This document shows positions 1 through 7,836 of a DNA stretch of 64,000 nt, piece after piece; the stretch's first letter is position 1, and each line of letters starts with the position of its first letter. The notes beneath the pieces were generated by a model, which saw nothing but the letters and a program-made list of their open reading frames with translations, had not been told where the DNA came from and made no database searches. Both the position numbers and the translations under genes were made by a program. This DNA is from Streptomyces sp. B21-105 (GTDB taxonomy: Bacteria; Actinomycetota; Actinomycetes; Streptomycetales; Streptomycetaceae). Location: positions 5,642,001-5,706,000 of the forward strand of contig NZ_JARUMJ010000001.1 in assembly GCF_036898465.1 (NCBI RefSeq), read 5' to 3'.

Positions 1-1083
1 GGTCTGGAGCTGGACTTCACCGAGGGCATGGCCTTCGACAAGGGTTACCTGTCGCCGTACTTCGTGACGGACCAGGAGCGCATGGAGGCCGTCCTCGAGG
101 ACCCCTACATCCTCATCAACCAGGGCAAGATCTCCTCGATCGCCGACCTGCTGCCGCTGCTCGAGAAGGTCATCCAGACCAACTCCTCCAAGCCGCTGCT
201 GATCATCGCCGAGGACCTCGAGGGCGAGGCGCTCTCCACCCTCGTCGTCAACAAGATCCGCGGCACCTTCAACGCGGTCGCCGTCAAGGCCCCGGGCTTC
301 GGTGACCGTCGCAAGGCGATGCTGCAGGACATGGCCGTCCTCACCGGCGCCACCGTCATCTCCGAGGAGGTCGGCCTCAAGCTCGACCAGGTCGGCCTCG
401 ACGTGCTGGGCTCCGCCCGCCGCGTCACCGTCACCAAGGACGACACCACCATCGTCGACGGCGGCGGCAGCTCCGAGGACGTCACGGGCCGCATCGGCCA
501 GATCAAGGCCGAGATCGAGAACACGGACTCCGACTGGGACCGCGAGAAGCTCCAGGAGCGCCTCGCGAAGCTGGCCGGCGGCGTGTGCGTGATCAAGGTC
601 GGCGCCGCCACCGAGGTGGAGCTGAAGGAGAAGAAGCACCGCCTGGAGGACGCCATCTCCGCGACCCGCGCCGCGGTCGAGGAGGGCATCGTCTCCGGTG
701 GTGGCTCCGCGCTGGTCCACGCCGTCAAGGTCCTCGAGGGCAACCTCGACAAGACCGGCGACGAGGCCACCGGTGTCGCGGTCGTCCGCAAGGCCGCCGT
801 CGAGCCGCTGCGCTGGATCGCCGAGAACGCGGGCCTCGAGGGCTACGTCATCACCTCCAAGGTCGCCGAGCTCGACAAGGGCCAGGGCTTCAACGCCGCG
901 ACCGGCGAGTACGGCGACCTGGTCAAGGCCGGCGTCATCGACCCGGTCAAGGTCACCCGCTCCGCCCTGGAGAACGCCGCCTCCATCGCCTCCCTCCTCC
1001 TGACGACCGAGACCCTGGTCGTCGAGAAGAAGGAAGAGGAAGAGCCGGCCGCCGGCGGTCACGGCCACGGCCACTCCCACTGA
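1..1083 (+). CDS. groEL: 60-kDa chaperonin GroEL, C-terminal part (5' end outside window)
   Basis: Open from the first base, so the gene begins upstream. The 360 residues are the apical, intermediate and C-terminal equatorial parts of GroEL/Hsp60, with the typical segments [26 protein letters not shown] and [15 protein letters not shown]. GroEL forms the ATP-driven folding chamber with GroES in the cytoplasm. The tail ends GGHGHGHSH instead of the GGM-repeat tail of canonical GroEL. A His-rich tail is typical of the groES-linked groEL1 paralogue of actinobacteria, so this is probably groEL1. The last 48 bases of the gene and the terminator after it recur in degenerate form near 6753. Confidence 0.95.
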   Translation, partial: GLELDFTEGMAFDKGYLSPYFVTDQERMEAVLEDPYILINQGKISSIADLLPLLEKVIQTNSSKPLLIIAEDLEGEALSTLVVNKIRGTFNAVAVKAPGFGDRRKAMLQDMAVLTGATVISEEVGLKLDQVGLDVLGSARRVTVTKDDTTIVDGGGSSEDVTGRIGQIKAEIENTDSDWDREKLQERLAKLAGGVCVIKVGAATEVELKEKKHRLEDAISATRAAVEEGIVSGGGSALVHAVKVLEGNLDKTGDEATGVAVVRKAAVEPLRWIAENAGLEGYVITSKVAELDKGQGFNAATGEYGDLVKAGVIDPVKVTRSALENAASIASLLLTTETLVVEKKEEEEPAAGGHGHGHSH

Positions 1084-1176
1084 CCCAGGTCAGCCCCCGC
1101 ACCACCGCCGAGGCCCGGCCCCCCGTTCCACCGGGGCGCCGGGCCTCGGCGCGTGCGGCCCTGTTCGGTGCCCTCC
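1036..1176 (+). repeat. Direct repeat copy 1: groEL 3' end plus terminator (att-like)
   Basis: This segment covers the last codons of groEL, its stop codon and the following GC-rich hairpin. An imperfect copy (about 85-90% by eye) lies at 6753-6886 in the same orientation, including the shared stretch CACTCCCACTGACCCAGGTC. The interval between holds an accessory gene set. Site-specific integration, or repeated acquisition, at the groEL 3' end would leave this arrangement, with the gene end restored on one side. The mechanism is inferred; no integrase is present in the interval. Confidence 0.7.
1107..1150 (+). terminator. GC-rich hairpin after groEL
   Basis: A long inverted repeat (GCCGAGGCCCGGC ... 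GCCGGGCCTCGGC) begins 24 bases after the groEL stop codon. It lacks a clear T-run, which is common for Streptomyces terminators. Confidence 0.7.
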
Positions 1177-1177
1177 G

Positions 1178-1612
1178 TCAGCCGTTCTGCTGCACCAGGA
1201 ACCTGACAGGTTCGGCCAGCACGGCCCGGGCCCCTTCCTCGTCCGCCAGTCGCGCGGCGAGGGTGGCCTCCGCCAGCCCCTGAGGGAGGGCTTCGGCGAG
1301 CTTCAGGCCGCGCACGGCACGCACGTCCACGTTCGGCAGGGTGAGCCCTGCCTCGGCATCCGCCACGGCGGCCCGCCACCCCTGGGGAGTCACGTCGTCG
1401 CGCAGCCGGATGAACCGGTCGTCGATGTACCGGTGCCTCAGGTCGACGGACGAGAGGGAGGCGGCCAGCGTGGCGTTCGCCCGGTGCCCTGCCCAGGTCC
1501 ACCAGCGCCCGTCACTGTCACCCCGCCGCGTGATGACGGTTCCGGCCAGGTCGCGACAGGGCACCGGGGTGGTGCGGCGGACGGAGTTCACGGACACGCG
1601 CGGACGGCTCGC
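1178..1612 (-). pseudogene. Fragment of a DEAD/DEAH (Lhr-like) helicase C-terminal domain
   Basis: About 140 codons read like the extreme C-terminus of large actinobacterial DEAD/DEAH-box helicases, with RWWTWAGHRANATLAASLS, an IRLRDD segment and an ending of the type TLAARLADEEGARAVL. The frame is closed upstream by a TAG stop. No helicase motor motifs (Walker A, DExH) are present, so the rest of the gene is missing. The remnant lies just inside the groEL repeat and faces away from the defence-like operon. It is probably debris from an earlier occupant of the island. The family assignment rests on recognition of the sequence pattern only. Confidence 0.5.
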
Positions 1613-1651
1613 AGCCGAGGTGAGCTACGCCATTCGGGTTGTCCGCGCCAT

Positions 1652-2146
1652 ATGATCCCTCGGGTGTCGGTGAACCCAGCAGAACACCACTACGCCCAGG
1701 CCGCTGTCCGGCACTACAAGGACGGCGTCTTCCTCCAGGACGGCGCGCGGCTGCCCAACGCCGACCATCACTACGGCTTCGCGGTCGAGTGCGCTCTGAA
1801 GAGTCTGCTGCTCCGCTTCACCGCGGCCACGATGGATCCGAAGAAGCCCGGAGGGCTGCCGTCCAAGTCCCCCTGGATCAAGGACCCGGCGACGGGCAGG
1901 GCCGCCCACACCTACAGTCACCTGCCGTGGGTGGCCACCGATGTGGCTCTGCTGACGCACGGCAGGTCGGCGACCCGGCTGTCCGCCGCGCTCGGCGGGC
2001 TGACCGCGTTCGACGCGTGGGCGGTCGACGACCGTTATCTCGACGGCAGCGGCGTCGTGGAGGCGGACGTCGAACAGCGGCGTACCGTGGCCAAGGACAT
2101 TCTCGGCCTGCACGAGCAGGCACTGATCACCGGAAGGCTGCCGTGA
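1652..2146 (+). CDS. HEPN-like domain protein, first gene of a putative defence operon
   Basis: A small protein (164 aa) built like a HEPN domain. A long helix with paired His/Tyr (EHHYAQAAVRHYKDG) precedes the signature ADHHYGFAVECALKSLL, and a second conserved-looking HTYSHL segment lies near residues 86-91. R33 and H39 form an R-x5-H arrangement that fits the HEPN RNase motif R-x4-6-H, although its position within the fold cannot be verified here. HEPN proteins are frequently RNases in abortive-infection and toxin systems. A TATGAT -10 element at 1651-1656 lies 7 bases before an in-frame GTG at 1664. A leaderless start at 1664 is therefore an alternative to ATG 1652. The stop codon overlaps the next start (GTGA), implying translational coupling. 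Confidence 0.7.
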   Translation: MIPRVSVNPAEHHYAQAAVRHYKDGVFLQDGARLPNADHHYGFAVECALKSLLLRFTAATMDPKKPGGLPSKSPWIKDPATGRAAHTYSHLPWVATDVALLTHGRSATRLSAALGGLTAFDAWAVDDRYLDGSGVVEADVEQRRTVAKDILGLHEQALITGRLP

Positions 2147-3540
2147 CGCTCGCCTCCGAACCGGCTGGCCGGCCGGTCCGCTTCGCCGAGGCGCGGCCAC
2201 GCGCACTGGCACTGGCCCACGAGATCGCGGACGCGGGCGTGGACGTCCTGGTCGTACGCGACGTCCTGGGGCGTTTCACCCTCATCGTCGACGACCGCAC
2301 GCGGCCCCTGCCGCCCGCTCTGGAGGACCCCGAGGCCGGCTACGGCCCGCGTCTCGTGCGGGAGCTGGGCCGGTATGCCGCGGACCGCCCGCTCATGGCG
2401 GCGTCCGGTCTCTTCTCGGCGGACGGCCTGCTGGGGTCCGAGCGAGCCGTGAAGGACCCGGAGCGCCCGGGGGGACGTGTCCGGATCCTCGACAACACCG
2501 TGGTCGGCGAGGACTGGGCGCAGGTGTCCACTCCCGCTCCCGAAGCGGACGGCTCCCGCACCCACCGCACCGCGCTCTACGGCTTCAAGGGCGGTGTCGG
2601 ACGCAGCACGGCGACCGCCGTCCTGGCCCGCCATCTGGCCGACCAGGGCCACATCGTGCTCGTCGTCGACCTGGACCTGGAGTCGCCGGGCGTGGGCCCG
2701 CTGGTCGCCGAAGGCACGGAACTGCCCGCCCACGGCGTCATCGACCTGCTCGTGGAGTCGGCCGTCGGCAACGCGGAGGGGCTGGACCATGTGGTCCGCA
2801 CCGGGTACGCACCCCGTGGCGGGCGCGGCGAGCTCTGGGTGTCGCCTGCCCGCGGCCGGGGCGCGCCGGGTGTCCCCTACGCCTATGTCGAAAAGCTCAA
2901 CCGCGCGTACGCGGACGTCCCCGGCGCCGACTTCGCCGACCGGCTGGAGCAGGCCGTGCGCGCCTGCGAGGAGGCGGTGGCCCGGGACGGCGAAAGCGGC
3001 CGGCGCCCCGATGTCGTCCTGCTCGACAGCCGGGCCGGGATCCACGACATCGCGGCGGTCATCATCTCCCGCCTGTGCGACCTGGCCCTGCTGTTCGGCA
3101 CGGACAACGCCCAGACCTGGGAGGGCTACGGGGACCTGTTCGAGGCCTGGCTCACGTCGGGGCAGGCGCCGGCCGTCCGCGACAAGCTCCGCATGGTGGC
3201 CTCGATGGTCCCGGACTCTCCGCTGCGCCCCCAGGGGGCCTACCTCCAGTCGTTCCGCGAGCATGCCTGGGAGTGCTTCGCGCTGCTCTACGACGACGAT
3301 GTCGTCGACCCGGAGACCAACGCACTGGACCCCGACACGTTCTCCCCCTTCCTGGAGGACGAGTCGGCTCCGCACCACCCCATCCCCATCCTGTTCGAGC
3401 CGGGGTTGGTCGGTCTGGACGCCGTCACCGCGCCCGGCTGGCAGGACCGTGCCTTCGTGCAGGCCGCGTACCGGGACTTCCTGCCCACCGCCACTCTTCT
3501 GATCACCGCAGATCCGCAGAACAGCGAAGGACCGCGATGA
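2143..3540 (+). CDS. KGGVGR-motif MinD/ParA-like AAA ATPase (putative defence)
   Basis: A 465-residue P-loop ATPase. Residues 1-140 form an N-terminal domain of unknown type. A deviant Walker A, KGGVGRST (about residues 149-156), is followed by VVDLDLESPGVG, the typical switch region of the MinD/ParA/SIMIBI class. A Walker-B-like DVVLLDSRAGIHD lies near residues 290-302. The second Lys of classical KGGVGK is Arg, the hallmark of the family named KGGVGR-motif variant AAA ATPase. The gene overlaps its neighbours by 4 bases on each side (GTGA upstream, ATGA downstream). This is not a partitioning ParA: there is no ParB gene or parS-like cluster nearby. A role as regulator or sensor ATPase for the HEPN protein is inferred. 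Confidence 0.75.
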   Translation: MTLASEPAGRPVRFAEARPRALALAHEIADAGVDVLVVRDVLGRFTLIVDDRTRPLPPALEDPEAGYGPRLVRELGRYAADRPLMAASGLFSADGLLGSERAVKDPERPGGRVRILDNTVVGEDWAQVSTPAPEADGSRTHRTALYGFKGGVGRSTATAVLARHLADQGHIVLVVDLDLESPGVGPLVAEGTELPAHGVIDLLVESAVGNAEGLDHVVRTGYAPRGGRGELWVSPARGRGAPGVPYAYVEKLNRAYADVPGADFADRLEQAVRACEEAVARDGESGRRPDVVLLDSRAGIHDIAAVIISRLCDLALLFGTDNAQTWEGYGDLFEAWLTSGQAPAVRDKLRMVASMVPDSPLRPQGAYLQSFREHAWECFALLYDDDVVDPETNALDPDTFSPFLEDESAPHHPIPILFEPGLVGLDAVTAPGWQDRAFVQAAYRDFLPTATLLITADPQNSEGPR

Positions 3541-5015
3541 ACACCCCCGCACTGGGCGTCCAGGAGTACCGCGACCTTCTGGCGGCGGCCCTGCCGGAGG
3601 CGCACGACGCCGACACCGCCGAGCCGAGCGTCCAGAGCCTGTTCACGCCGGACACCCACCGTGCGGCTCTGTACGTCGACAGCACGGTGGTCCGCGGTGG
3701 CCGAGGCGTCGGCAAGACCTTCTGGTACCGCTCGCTGCAGGACGAGAACCTGCGGGAGATCGCGGCTCAGGAGTACGGGATCGAACGCCTGCGCCGCGTG
3801 AACGTGTCGCGCGGATACGGGGCCGCCCTGGAGCCCCACCTGTACCCCGGGTCGGGCAATCTGCGGCAGCTGGTCGAGGAGGGCGTCCGCCCCTACGACC
3901 TCTGGTACGCCGTGCTGCTGACCGCCTTCGGCCAGCCCGAGCTGCGGGAGCTTCCCGAATGGCGGGACAAGGCCGCCTGGGTGCGCAACAACCCCGGCGC
4001 GGTCGAGCGCACGGTGCAGCGCGTCGACAAGGAGGCGCAGGAGAACCGCGTCACCCACCTGATCCTCTTCGACGCCCTGGAGCATCTGCACCGGGTCCGC
4101 GCGCAGGCCGACCGGCTCGTGAGCGGCATCCTGGAGCTGGCGCTCGCGATGCGTCTGGGCACCCGCAGCATCCGCTTCAAGGTGTTCATCCGCCCCGACA
4201 TGTACGACGGTGCGCTGCTGCACTTCCCCGACGCCTCCAAACTGACGTCGAACGCGGCGGCCCTGACGTGGTCCCGTGCCAATCTGTACGGCCTGCTCTT
4301 CCACACCCTGGGCAATCACGACGGCGACCTCGCGACCCGCTTCCGGCAGCTCACCGGCGGCTGGCAGTCCGAGGCCGACGGCCGACGCCATGTTCCGCCC
4401 GCGCTCCTCAGCGGCGACGAGCAGTTCCAGACCGAGCAGTTCACCCTGATCGCCGGCCCCTACATGGGCTCCAACTTCCGTAAGGGACACACCTTCACCT
4501 GGCTCCCCAACCACCTGATGGACGGGGTCGAGCAGGTCAGCCCGCGCAGTTTCCTGAGCGCGTTGCAGAAGGCCCTGGCGGAGACCCGGGACCAGTACGC
4601 GGGCCATGAGTTCGCGCTCCATCACGAAGGGATCCGGCGTGGGGTGCAGACGGCATCGGAGACGCGGGTCGCCGAGGTCGGCGAGGACATGCCGTGGGTG
4701 AGGCGGGCGATCGAACCGCTGGCGGGCCGCCAGGTGCCGGTCGAGCAGGAGAAGGTGGAGGCTCTGTGGGAGGAGTCCCGGCTCGTGGAAGCCTTGCGCA
4801 AGGAGGCCGAGCGGTACGTGCCCGGCGACCCCGCCGACGAGACGCTGGTCCGCACCGGCCCGCGTCATCCGGAGAACCCGGAGCTGCTGATCGAGGAGTT
4901 GATCTCGCTGGGCGTGATGCGTCGCCGCCGTGACGGCCGGATCGACCTGCCGGACGTCTACCGCATCGCCTTCAACGTGGGCCGCAAGGGGGGCGTGCCG
5001 AGGGTGGCCGGCTGA
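3537..5015 (+). CDS. P-loop ATPase (Sll1717-like), third gene of the putative defence operon
   Basis: A 492-aa protein with Walker A GGRGVGKT at residues 54-61 and a candidate Walker B hydrophobic strand LILFDALEH near residues 173-181. The ATPase core is followed by an alpha-helical region and a C-terminal winged-helix-like tail (residues 440-492). This layout resembles the P-loop ATPase family named after Sll1717, often found next to KGGVGR ATPases. Start ATG 3537 overlaps the preceding stop as ATGA, so the three genes form one translation-coupled unit. Function is not established. Co-occurrence with HEPN and KGGVGR proteins inside a mobile-type island suggests anti-phage activity, which is inference. 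Confidence 0.65.
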   Translation: MNTPALGVQEYRDLLAAALPEAHDADTAEPSVQSLFTPDTHRAALYVDSTVVRGGRGVGKTFWYRSLQDENLREIAAQEYGIERLRRVNVSRGYGAALEPHLYPGSGNLRQLVEEGVRPYDLWYAVLLTAFGQPELRELPEWRDKAAWVRNNPGAVERTVQRVDKEAQENRVTHLILFDALEHLHRVRAQADRLVSGILELALAMRLGTRSIRFKVFIRPDMYDGALLHFPDASKLTSNAAALTWSRANLYGLLFHTLGNHDGDLATRFRQLTGGWQSEADGRRHVPPALLSGDEQFQTEQFTLIAGPYMGSNFRKGHTFTWLPNHLMDGVEQVSPRSFLSALQKALAETRDQYAGHEFALHHEGIRRGVQTASETRVAEVGEDMPWVRRAIEPLAGRQVPVEQEKVEALWEESRLVEALRKEAERYVPGDPADETLVRTGPRHPENPELLIEELISLGVMRRRRDGRIDLPDVYRIAFNVGRKGGVPRVAG

Positions 5016-5026
5016 CGCCGGTCCGC

Positions 5027-5230
5027 TCAGCCGTGGTCCGTCAGCGGCGGTGCGGCGACCACGGCCCACACGGTCTTGCCGCGCCCGCCCGGACGCGGGA
5101 CGACGCCCCACGTCTCGCAGAGCGCGGCCACGAGGATCAGCCCACGTCCGTGTTCCGCGTCGGGTTCGGCGGACTCCTGCCCGGGCAACCGCTCCCCGCG
5201 GGTGTACGGCCCGTCTCTGATGCCCTGACC
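5027..5230 (-). pseudogene. C-terminal fragment of an RsbW-like ATP-binding (anti-sigma/HATPase) protein
   Basis: Sixty-odd codons on the minus strand read EHGRGLILVAALCETWGVV followed by GKTVWAVV. This is the usual C-terminal G2-box end of Streptomyces RsbW-type histidine-kinase-like ATPases. The frame is closed upstream by a TGA near 5233 and no N-terminal ATP-binding motif is present. The gene is therefore a truncated relic abutting the third operon gene tail to tail (12 bases apart). Confidence 0.6.
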
Positions 5231-5256
5231 TCAGGACTGCCAGAGGCCGTGAGCTC

Positions 5257-6201
5257 TCATCGGACGGGGAAGGCGGTGCATGCCGGACACAGGTTCTCGT
5301 CGCCGACCGGGCGGAAGAGTCTGGGTTGGATGTGGCGGCCTTCGCATTCGCGGGTGCCTGTCAGGCGGGCGGAGAGGCGGGGGCCGGGGGTGCGGTCCGG
5401 GGACGTGGGGCTGGGGCTTGGGCTGGGGGTGGTGGCGGGCGGCGGTGGGACCTCGCGGAGGAGGTGTCGGAGCAGGCCGCCGGGGCGGTGGACAGGGGTG
5501 CCGTCGTTGGGGAGGCCGCGAAGGATGTGCGTGCGGATGACGGTGGGCGGGTGTCCCGCTTCCAGCCAGCGGGCGGTGAGGGCGGTCAGCTCCGCCCGCA
5601 TGGGGTGGGGGATGTGACGCAGGTCGGGGGAGAGGGTCGGGTAGGCGGCGACGAGGGTGGTGGCGGCGGCGAGGGTTTCCGGGCTCGGCTCCGGGCTCGG
5701 TTCCGGGCTTGCGGGTGTGCCGGTGGGGGGTTTGGGGGGACGGTTGGGGGTGTTCTCAGGGGTGTCGCCATGGGGATAACCGTCGGTGGGCGGAGGAGTC
5801 GGGTCGCCGACGGTCGGGGATGGGGGACTCGGCGCGACCTGCGGCGATACGGACGATGCCGGTGCTACGGGCATCCGCGCGAGGATCTTGGCGGCCTCGG
5901 CGGCGACCAACGGGACGCTGGAGACGAGCTGTTGGGTGACCCAGTGGCCGCCGGGCCCCTGAAGGCGGCGCTCGTGCACGAAGCCTTCGTCTTTGAGCTG
6001 GCGCTTGGCGCGGGTGAAGGCGGTCGCTCCGATGTTGGCGCGTTCGGCGGTGCGCGAGAGGGGTTCGCGCGCTCCCTCGGGGAGGGAGAGCTGCCAGGTG
6101 AGGAGTCGAACGGCGTCGGAGGAGAGCCGGGGATGCCGGATGAGGTCGTGGGAGAACTGAGTGAAGGCGCGCGGGGGCGCGATATGGTGACGGTAAATCA
6201 C
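5257..6201 (-). CDS. Helix-turn-helix domain protein with Pro-rich linker and C-terminal CxxC
   Basis: A 314-residue protein starting at GTG 6201 (GAGG six bases upstream). The N-terminal 100 residues (MIYRHHIAPPRAFTQFSHDL onward) form a winged-helix module of the kind used by replication-initiation or transcription regulators in Streptomyces mobile elements. Then come a Pro/Ser/Thr-rich linker (about 115-175), a second helical domain (about 180-250), another low-complexity linker, and a terminal zinc-binding-like pattern with Cys residues in RECEGRH and LCPACTAF. Related proteins occur in many copies in Streptomyces accessory DNA. The exact role is unknown. It sits divergent from a broken XRE gene. 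Confidence 0.7.
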   Translation of the reverse strand: MIYRHHIAPPRAFTQFSHDLIRHPRLSSDAVRLLTWQLSLPEGAREPLSRTAERANIGATAFTRAKRQLKDEGFVHERRLQGPGGHWVTQQLVSSVPLVAAEAAKILARMPVAPASSVSPQVAPSPPSPTVGDPTPPPTDGYPHGDTPENTPNRPPKPPTGTPASPEPSPEPSPETLAAATTLVAAYPTLSPDLRHIPHPMRAELTALTARWLEAGHPPTVIRTHILRGLPNDGTPVHRPGGLLRHLLREVPPPPATTPSPSPSPTSPDRTPGPRLSARLTGTRECEGRHIQPRLFRPVGDENLCPACTAFPVR

Positions 6202-6231
6202 GGTGGAGCCTCGATATCCACTGGTGGTTCA

Positions 6232-6266
6232 GGCCCTCGCGAACGGTTGCACCCGTTGCGAGGGCC
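6232..6266 (-). other. Long hairpin in the leader of the HTH gene
   Basis: An inverted repeat with arms GGCCCTCGC and GCGAGGGCC, extended inward by AACGG/CCGTT, lies 31 bases upstream of the GTG start at 6201. It could be an operator or an mRNA hairpin; the sequence alone cannot tell. Confidence 0.5.
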
Positions 6267-6441
6267 GTATTCGTGCTGACGGTACAGCACGGAGCGTGTG
6301 CACCTGGACGCGTTGAGTGAAGAAAGCTTTTCGCGGGGCCTTCACCCACACGAACCAACTTGTGTCGTTCGAACTGCTGTTGAGCAGGGCCGCTCCTAAC
6401 CTGCGATCACAGACAGGGGAGTCGCGAGGGAGCGAGGCGGG

Positions 6442-6642
6442 GTGGGCAGTGGCGCGGACTCGGGCGCGGGTGGCGCGGAGCCTGAGGCGGACGGGGACTT
6501 CCTGCGCGGCTTCGGGCGTCAGATGAAGCTGATGCGGGAGGTGGCCGGGCTCACGCAGGCGCAGTTGGGGGATCGGGTCGGATACGGCGAGGCCCAGATC
6601 GCGCCCGTCAGGCCGAGCAGGAACTGCGGCTCACAGACGTAG
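6442..6642 (+). pseudogene. Truncated XRE-family (Scr1-type) regulator
   Basis: From GTG 6442 the frame reads an acidic leader, then GFGRQMKLMREVAGLTQAQL and DRVGYGEAQIA, the first half of the XRE helix-turn-helix of Streptomyces Scr1-type regulators. After QIA the family would continue with the second recognition segment. Here the sequence switches to unrelated residues and stops. The switch coincides with the start of a transposase remnant on the opposite strand, so the gene was cut by an IS1182-type insertion or deletion. Confidence 0.7.
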
Positions 6643-6736
6643 CCAATTGCGCAGGCAAGAGACCTGGACGCCCGTCACGCGGGTACCAGTCCGCGAAGTC
6701 CTCGTCGCACCACAGCCCGTCGAGGCGGTCTCTCAC
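6603..6736 (-). mobile_element. IS1182-type transposase N-terminal remnant
   Basis: The minus strand reads VRDRLDGLWCDEDFADWYP then RDGRPGLLPAQLAT, a well-known N-terminal segment of Streptomyces IS1182-family transposases. Continuation as QFLLGLTGA needs a +1 frame change near 6630, so the piece is frameshifted as well as truncated. It fuses directly to the broken XRE gene. Confidence 0.65.
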
Positions 6737-6752
6737 CCATATAGCTGTGGAC

Positions 6753-6886
6753 GAGGAAGAGCCGCCGACGGCCGTGGCCACTCCCACTGACCCAGGTCAG
6801 CCGCCGCACCACCACCGAGGCCCGGCGTCCCGTTCCACCGGGGACGCCGGGCCTCGGCGCGTGCTGGGACCCGTTCCGCGCCCTCC
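6753..6886 (+). repeat. Direct repeat copy 2: degenerate groEL 3' end plus terminator
   Basis: This segment repeats 1036-1176 with a few mismatches and a small gap in the His-tail codons. The encoded reading is no longer a GroEL tail. The terminator hairpin is preserved (6815-6857) although its stem sequence differs, GGCGTCCC pairing with GGGGACGCC. It marks the right boundary of the island and is followed by the toxin locus. Confidence 0.7.
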
Positions 6887-7049
6887 ATACCCCACACCCC
6901 GCACGGCACGCGCCGCCATCTCCTATGCAACGGCCGGTATGTCAAAGGCGGATGCGAGAAAGTCAGATCATATGATGGGCGTTTGATGGGTGCGGGGTGC
7001 GGGGTGCTGTCGATCAGCGGCGCACGACACCGAGGGGCGGGCGCAGAGC
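6887..7049 (+). promoter_or_regulatory. Upstream region of the WXG100 operon
   Basis: The only notable signal is a perfect 10-bp palindrome ATCATATGAT at 6967-6976, which contains a TATGAT -10-like hexamer. A short GTGCGGG direct repeat follows. This is the likely promoter area of the toxin locus. No ORF with coding features was seen. Confidence 0.35.
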
Positions 7050-7466
7050 ATGGGACAGCACGGAGCCGACTCACCGCAGGGCGGTACTCCGGATCTCAAG
7101 GCGACCGCCGGCGACCTGACGAAGCTCGCGGGCGACCTCGGCGACATGCGTGATCACCTGGACGGACAGGTCACACGCATGGACGCGATCGTGGACCGGA
7201 TCGAAGCGGGCTGGCGCGGCCCGGCAGGGTCGGCGTACCGCGACTTCCATCGTGCGGCTGCCGAGGACGCCGTACGCATCCGGGAAGTCGTGAAGCTGCT
7301 GGAGGAGGCAGTACGGCTCAGCCGGGACGGTTTCTCCGAGACCGATCTCGATGTGCTCGCCGGGATGCGCCAGGTCAGCGTGGACGTCGACAGCGAGGTC
7401 GACAGGCTCTCCACGCCGAACGTGGAGGGGGCGACGCCTCCGCGCAGCAGTTTCGACGAGTACTGA
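7050..7466 (+). CDS. WXG100-family protein (T7SS substrate), first of pair
   Basis: A 138-residue, mostly helical protein with the WXG turn (GWRGPAG, about residues 58-64) between two long amphipathic helices. This is the signature of EsxA/EsxB-like substrates or chaperones of type VII secretion. It is slightly longer than the 100-residue norm, with a 40-residue acidic tail. The gene lies 55 bases upstream of a second WXG100 gene and belongs to the same operon as the RNase-type effector. Its likely role is as an Esx-like partner targeting the effector for export. No ESX core genes (EccC and others) are in the window. Confidence 0.75.
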   Translation: MGQHGADSPQGGTPDLKATAGDLTKLAGDLGDMRDHLDGQVTRMDAIVDRIEAGWRGPAGSAYRDFHRAAAEDAVRIREVVKLLEEAVRLSRDGFSETDLDVLAGMRQVSVDVDSEVDRLSTPNVEGATPPRSSFDEY

Positions 7467-7521
7467 CAGGCCACGCCCGCCACGCTTCGAGCGGCCGACG
7501 CGGACGTCACCAAGGGGGAAC

Positions 7522-7836
7522 ATGTCGAACGGGCCGGCACCCGAGGAGCAGATCACCGTCTCCTTCGCGGCGCTTCAGGAACTGGCCACCGACCTGGAGG
7601 ACATTCTCAAGAAGCTCAACGAGAAGCTGGAGGCGCTCTACGGCCGGGTGGAGCCTGTGGTGTTGTCGTGGAAGGGCGAGACCAGAGAGGTCTTCGTCGA
7701 CAAGCTCGACGAGTGGGACCGGTCGGCCCAGGATTTGCAAGCGGCCCAGAAGTGGCTGCACGAATTCGTCACCACCGGGCAGCTCAACTACACGGCGGCG
7801 CATCGGGCGGTGCTGCGCGGCTGGGGTGCGCTCTGA
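7522..7836 (+). CDS. WXG100-family protein, second of pair
   Basis: A 104-aa protein with the classic hairpin-of-helices composition and the WXG motif SWKGETREVF in the middle (about residues 49-58). A strong ribosome binding site (AAGGGGGAA) precedes ATG 7522. The stop codon overlaps the effector start (TGATG), so the two are translationally coupled. Its size fits canonical EsxA/B. It probably forms a heterodimer with the protein at 7050 or with the WXG-like domain of the effector. Confidence 0.8.
   Translation: MSNGPAPEEQITVSFAALQELATDLEDILKKLNEKLEALYGRVEPVVLSWKGETREVFVDKLDEWDRSAQDLQAAQKWLHEFVTTGQLNYTAAHRAVLRGWGAL

Noticed and set aside
2143..3540. Chromosome/plasmid partition ParA
   Set aside because: Walker A has Arg in place of the second Lys, there is no ParB gene or parS-like sites, and it is coupled to HEPN and P-loop ATPase genes.
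2035..3552. 505-codon minus-strand frame opposite the KGGVGR ATPase
   Set aside because: The plus frame holds Walker motifs and 4-base overlaps with its neighbours; the minus frame is compositional.
5326..6279. 317-codon plus-strand Gly-rich frame
   Set aside because: Complement of the HTH gene at 5257-6201, which has a coherent winged-helix sequence.
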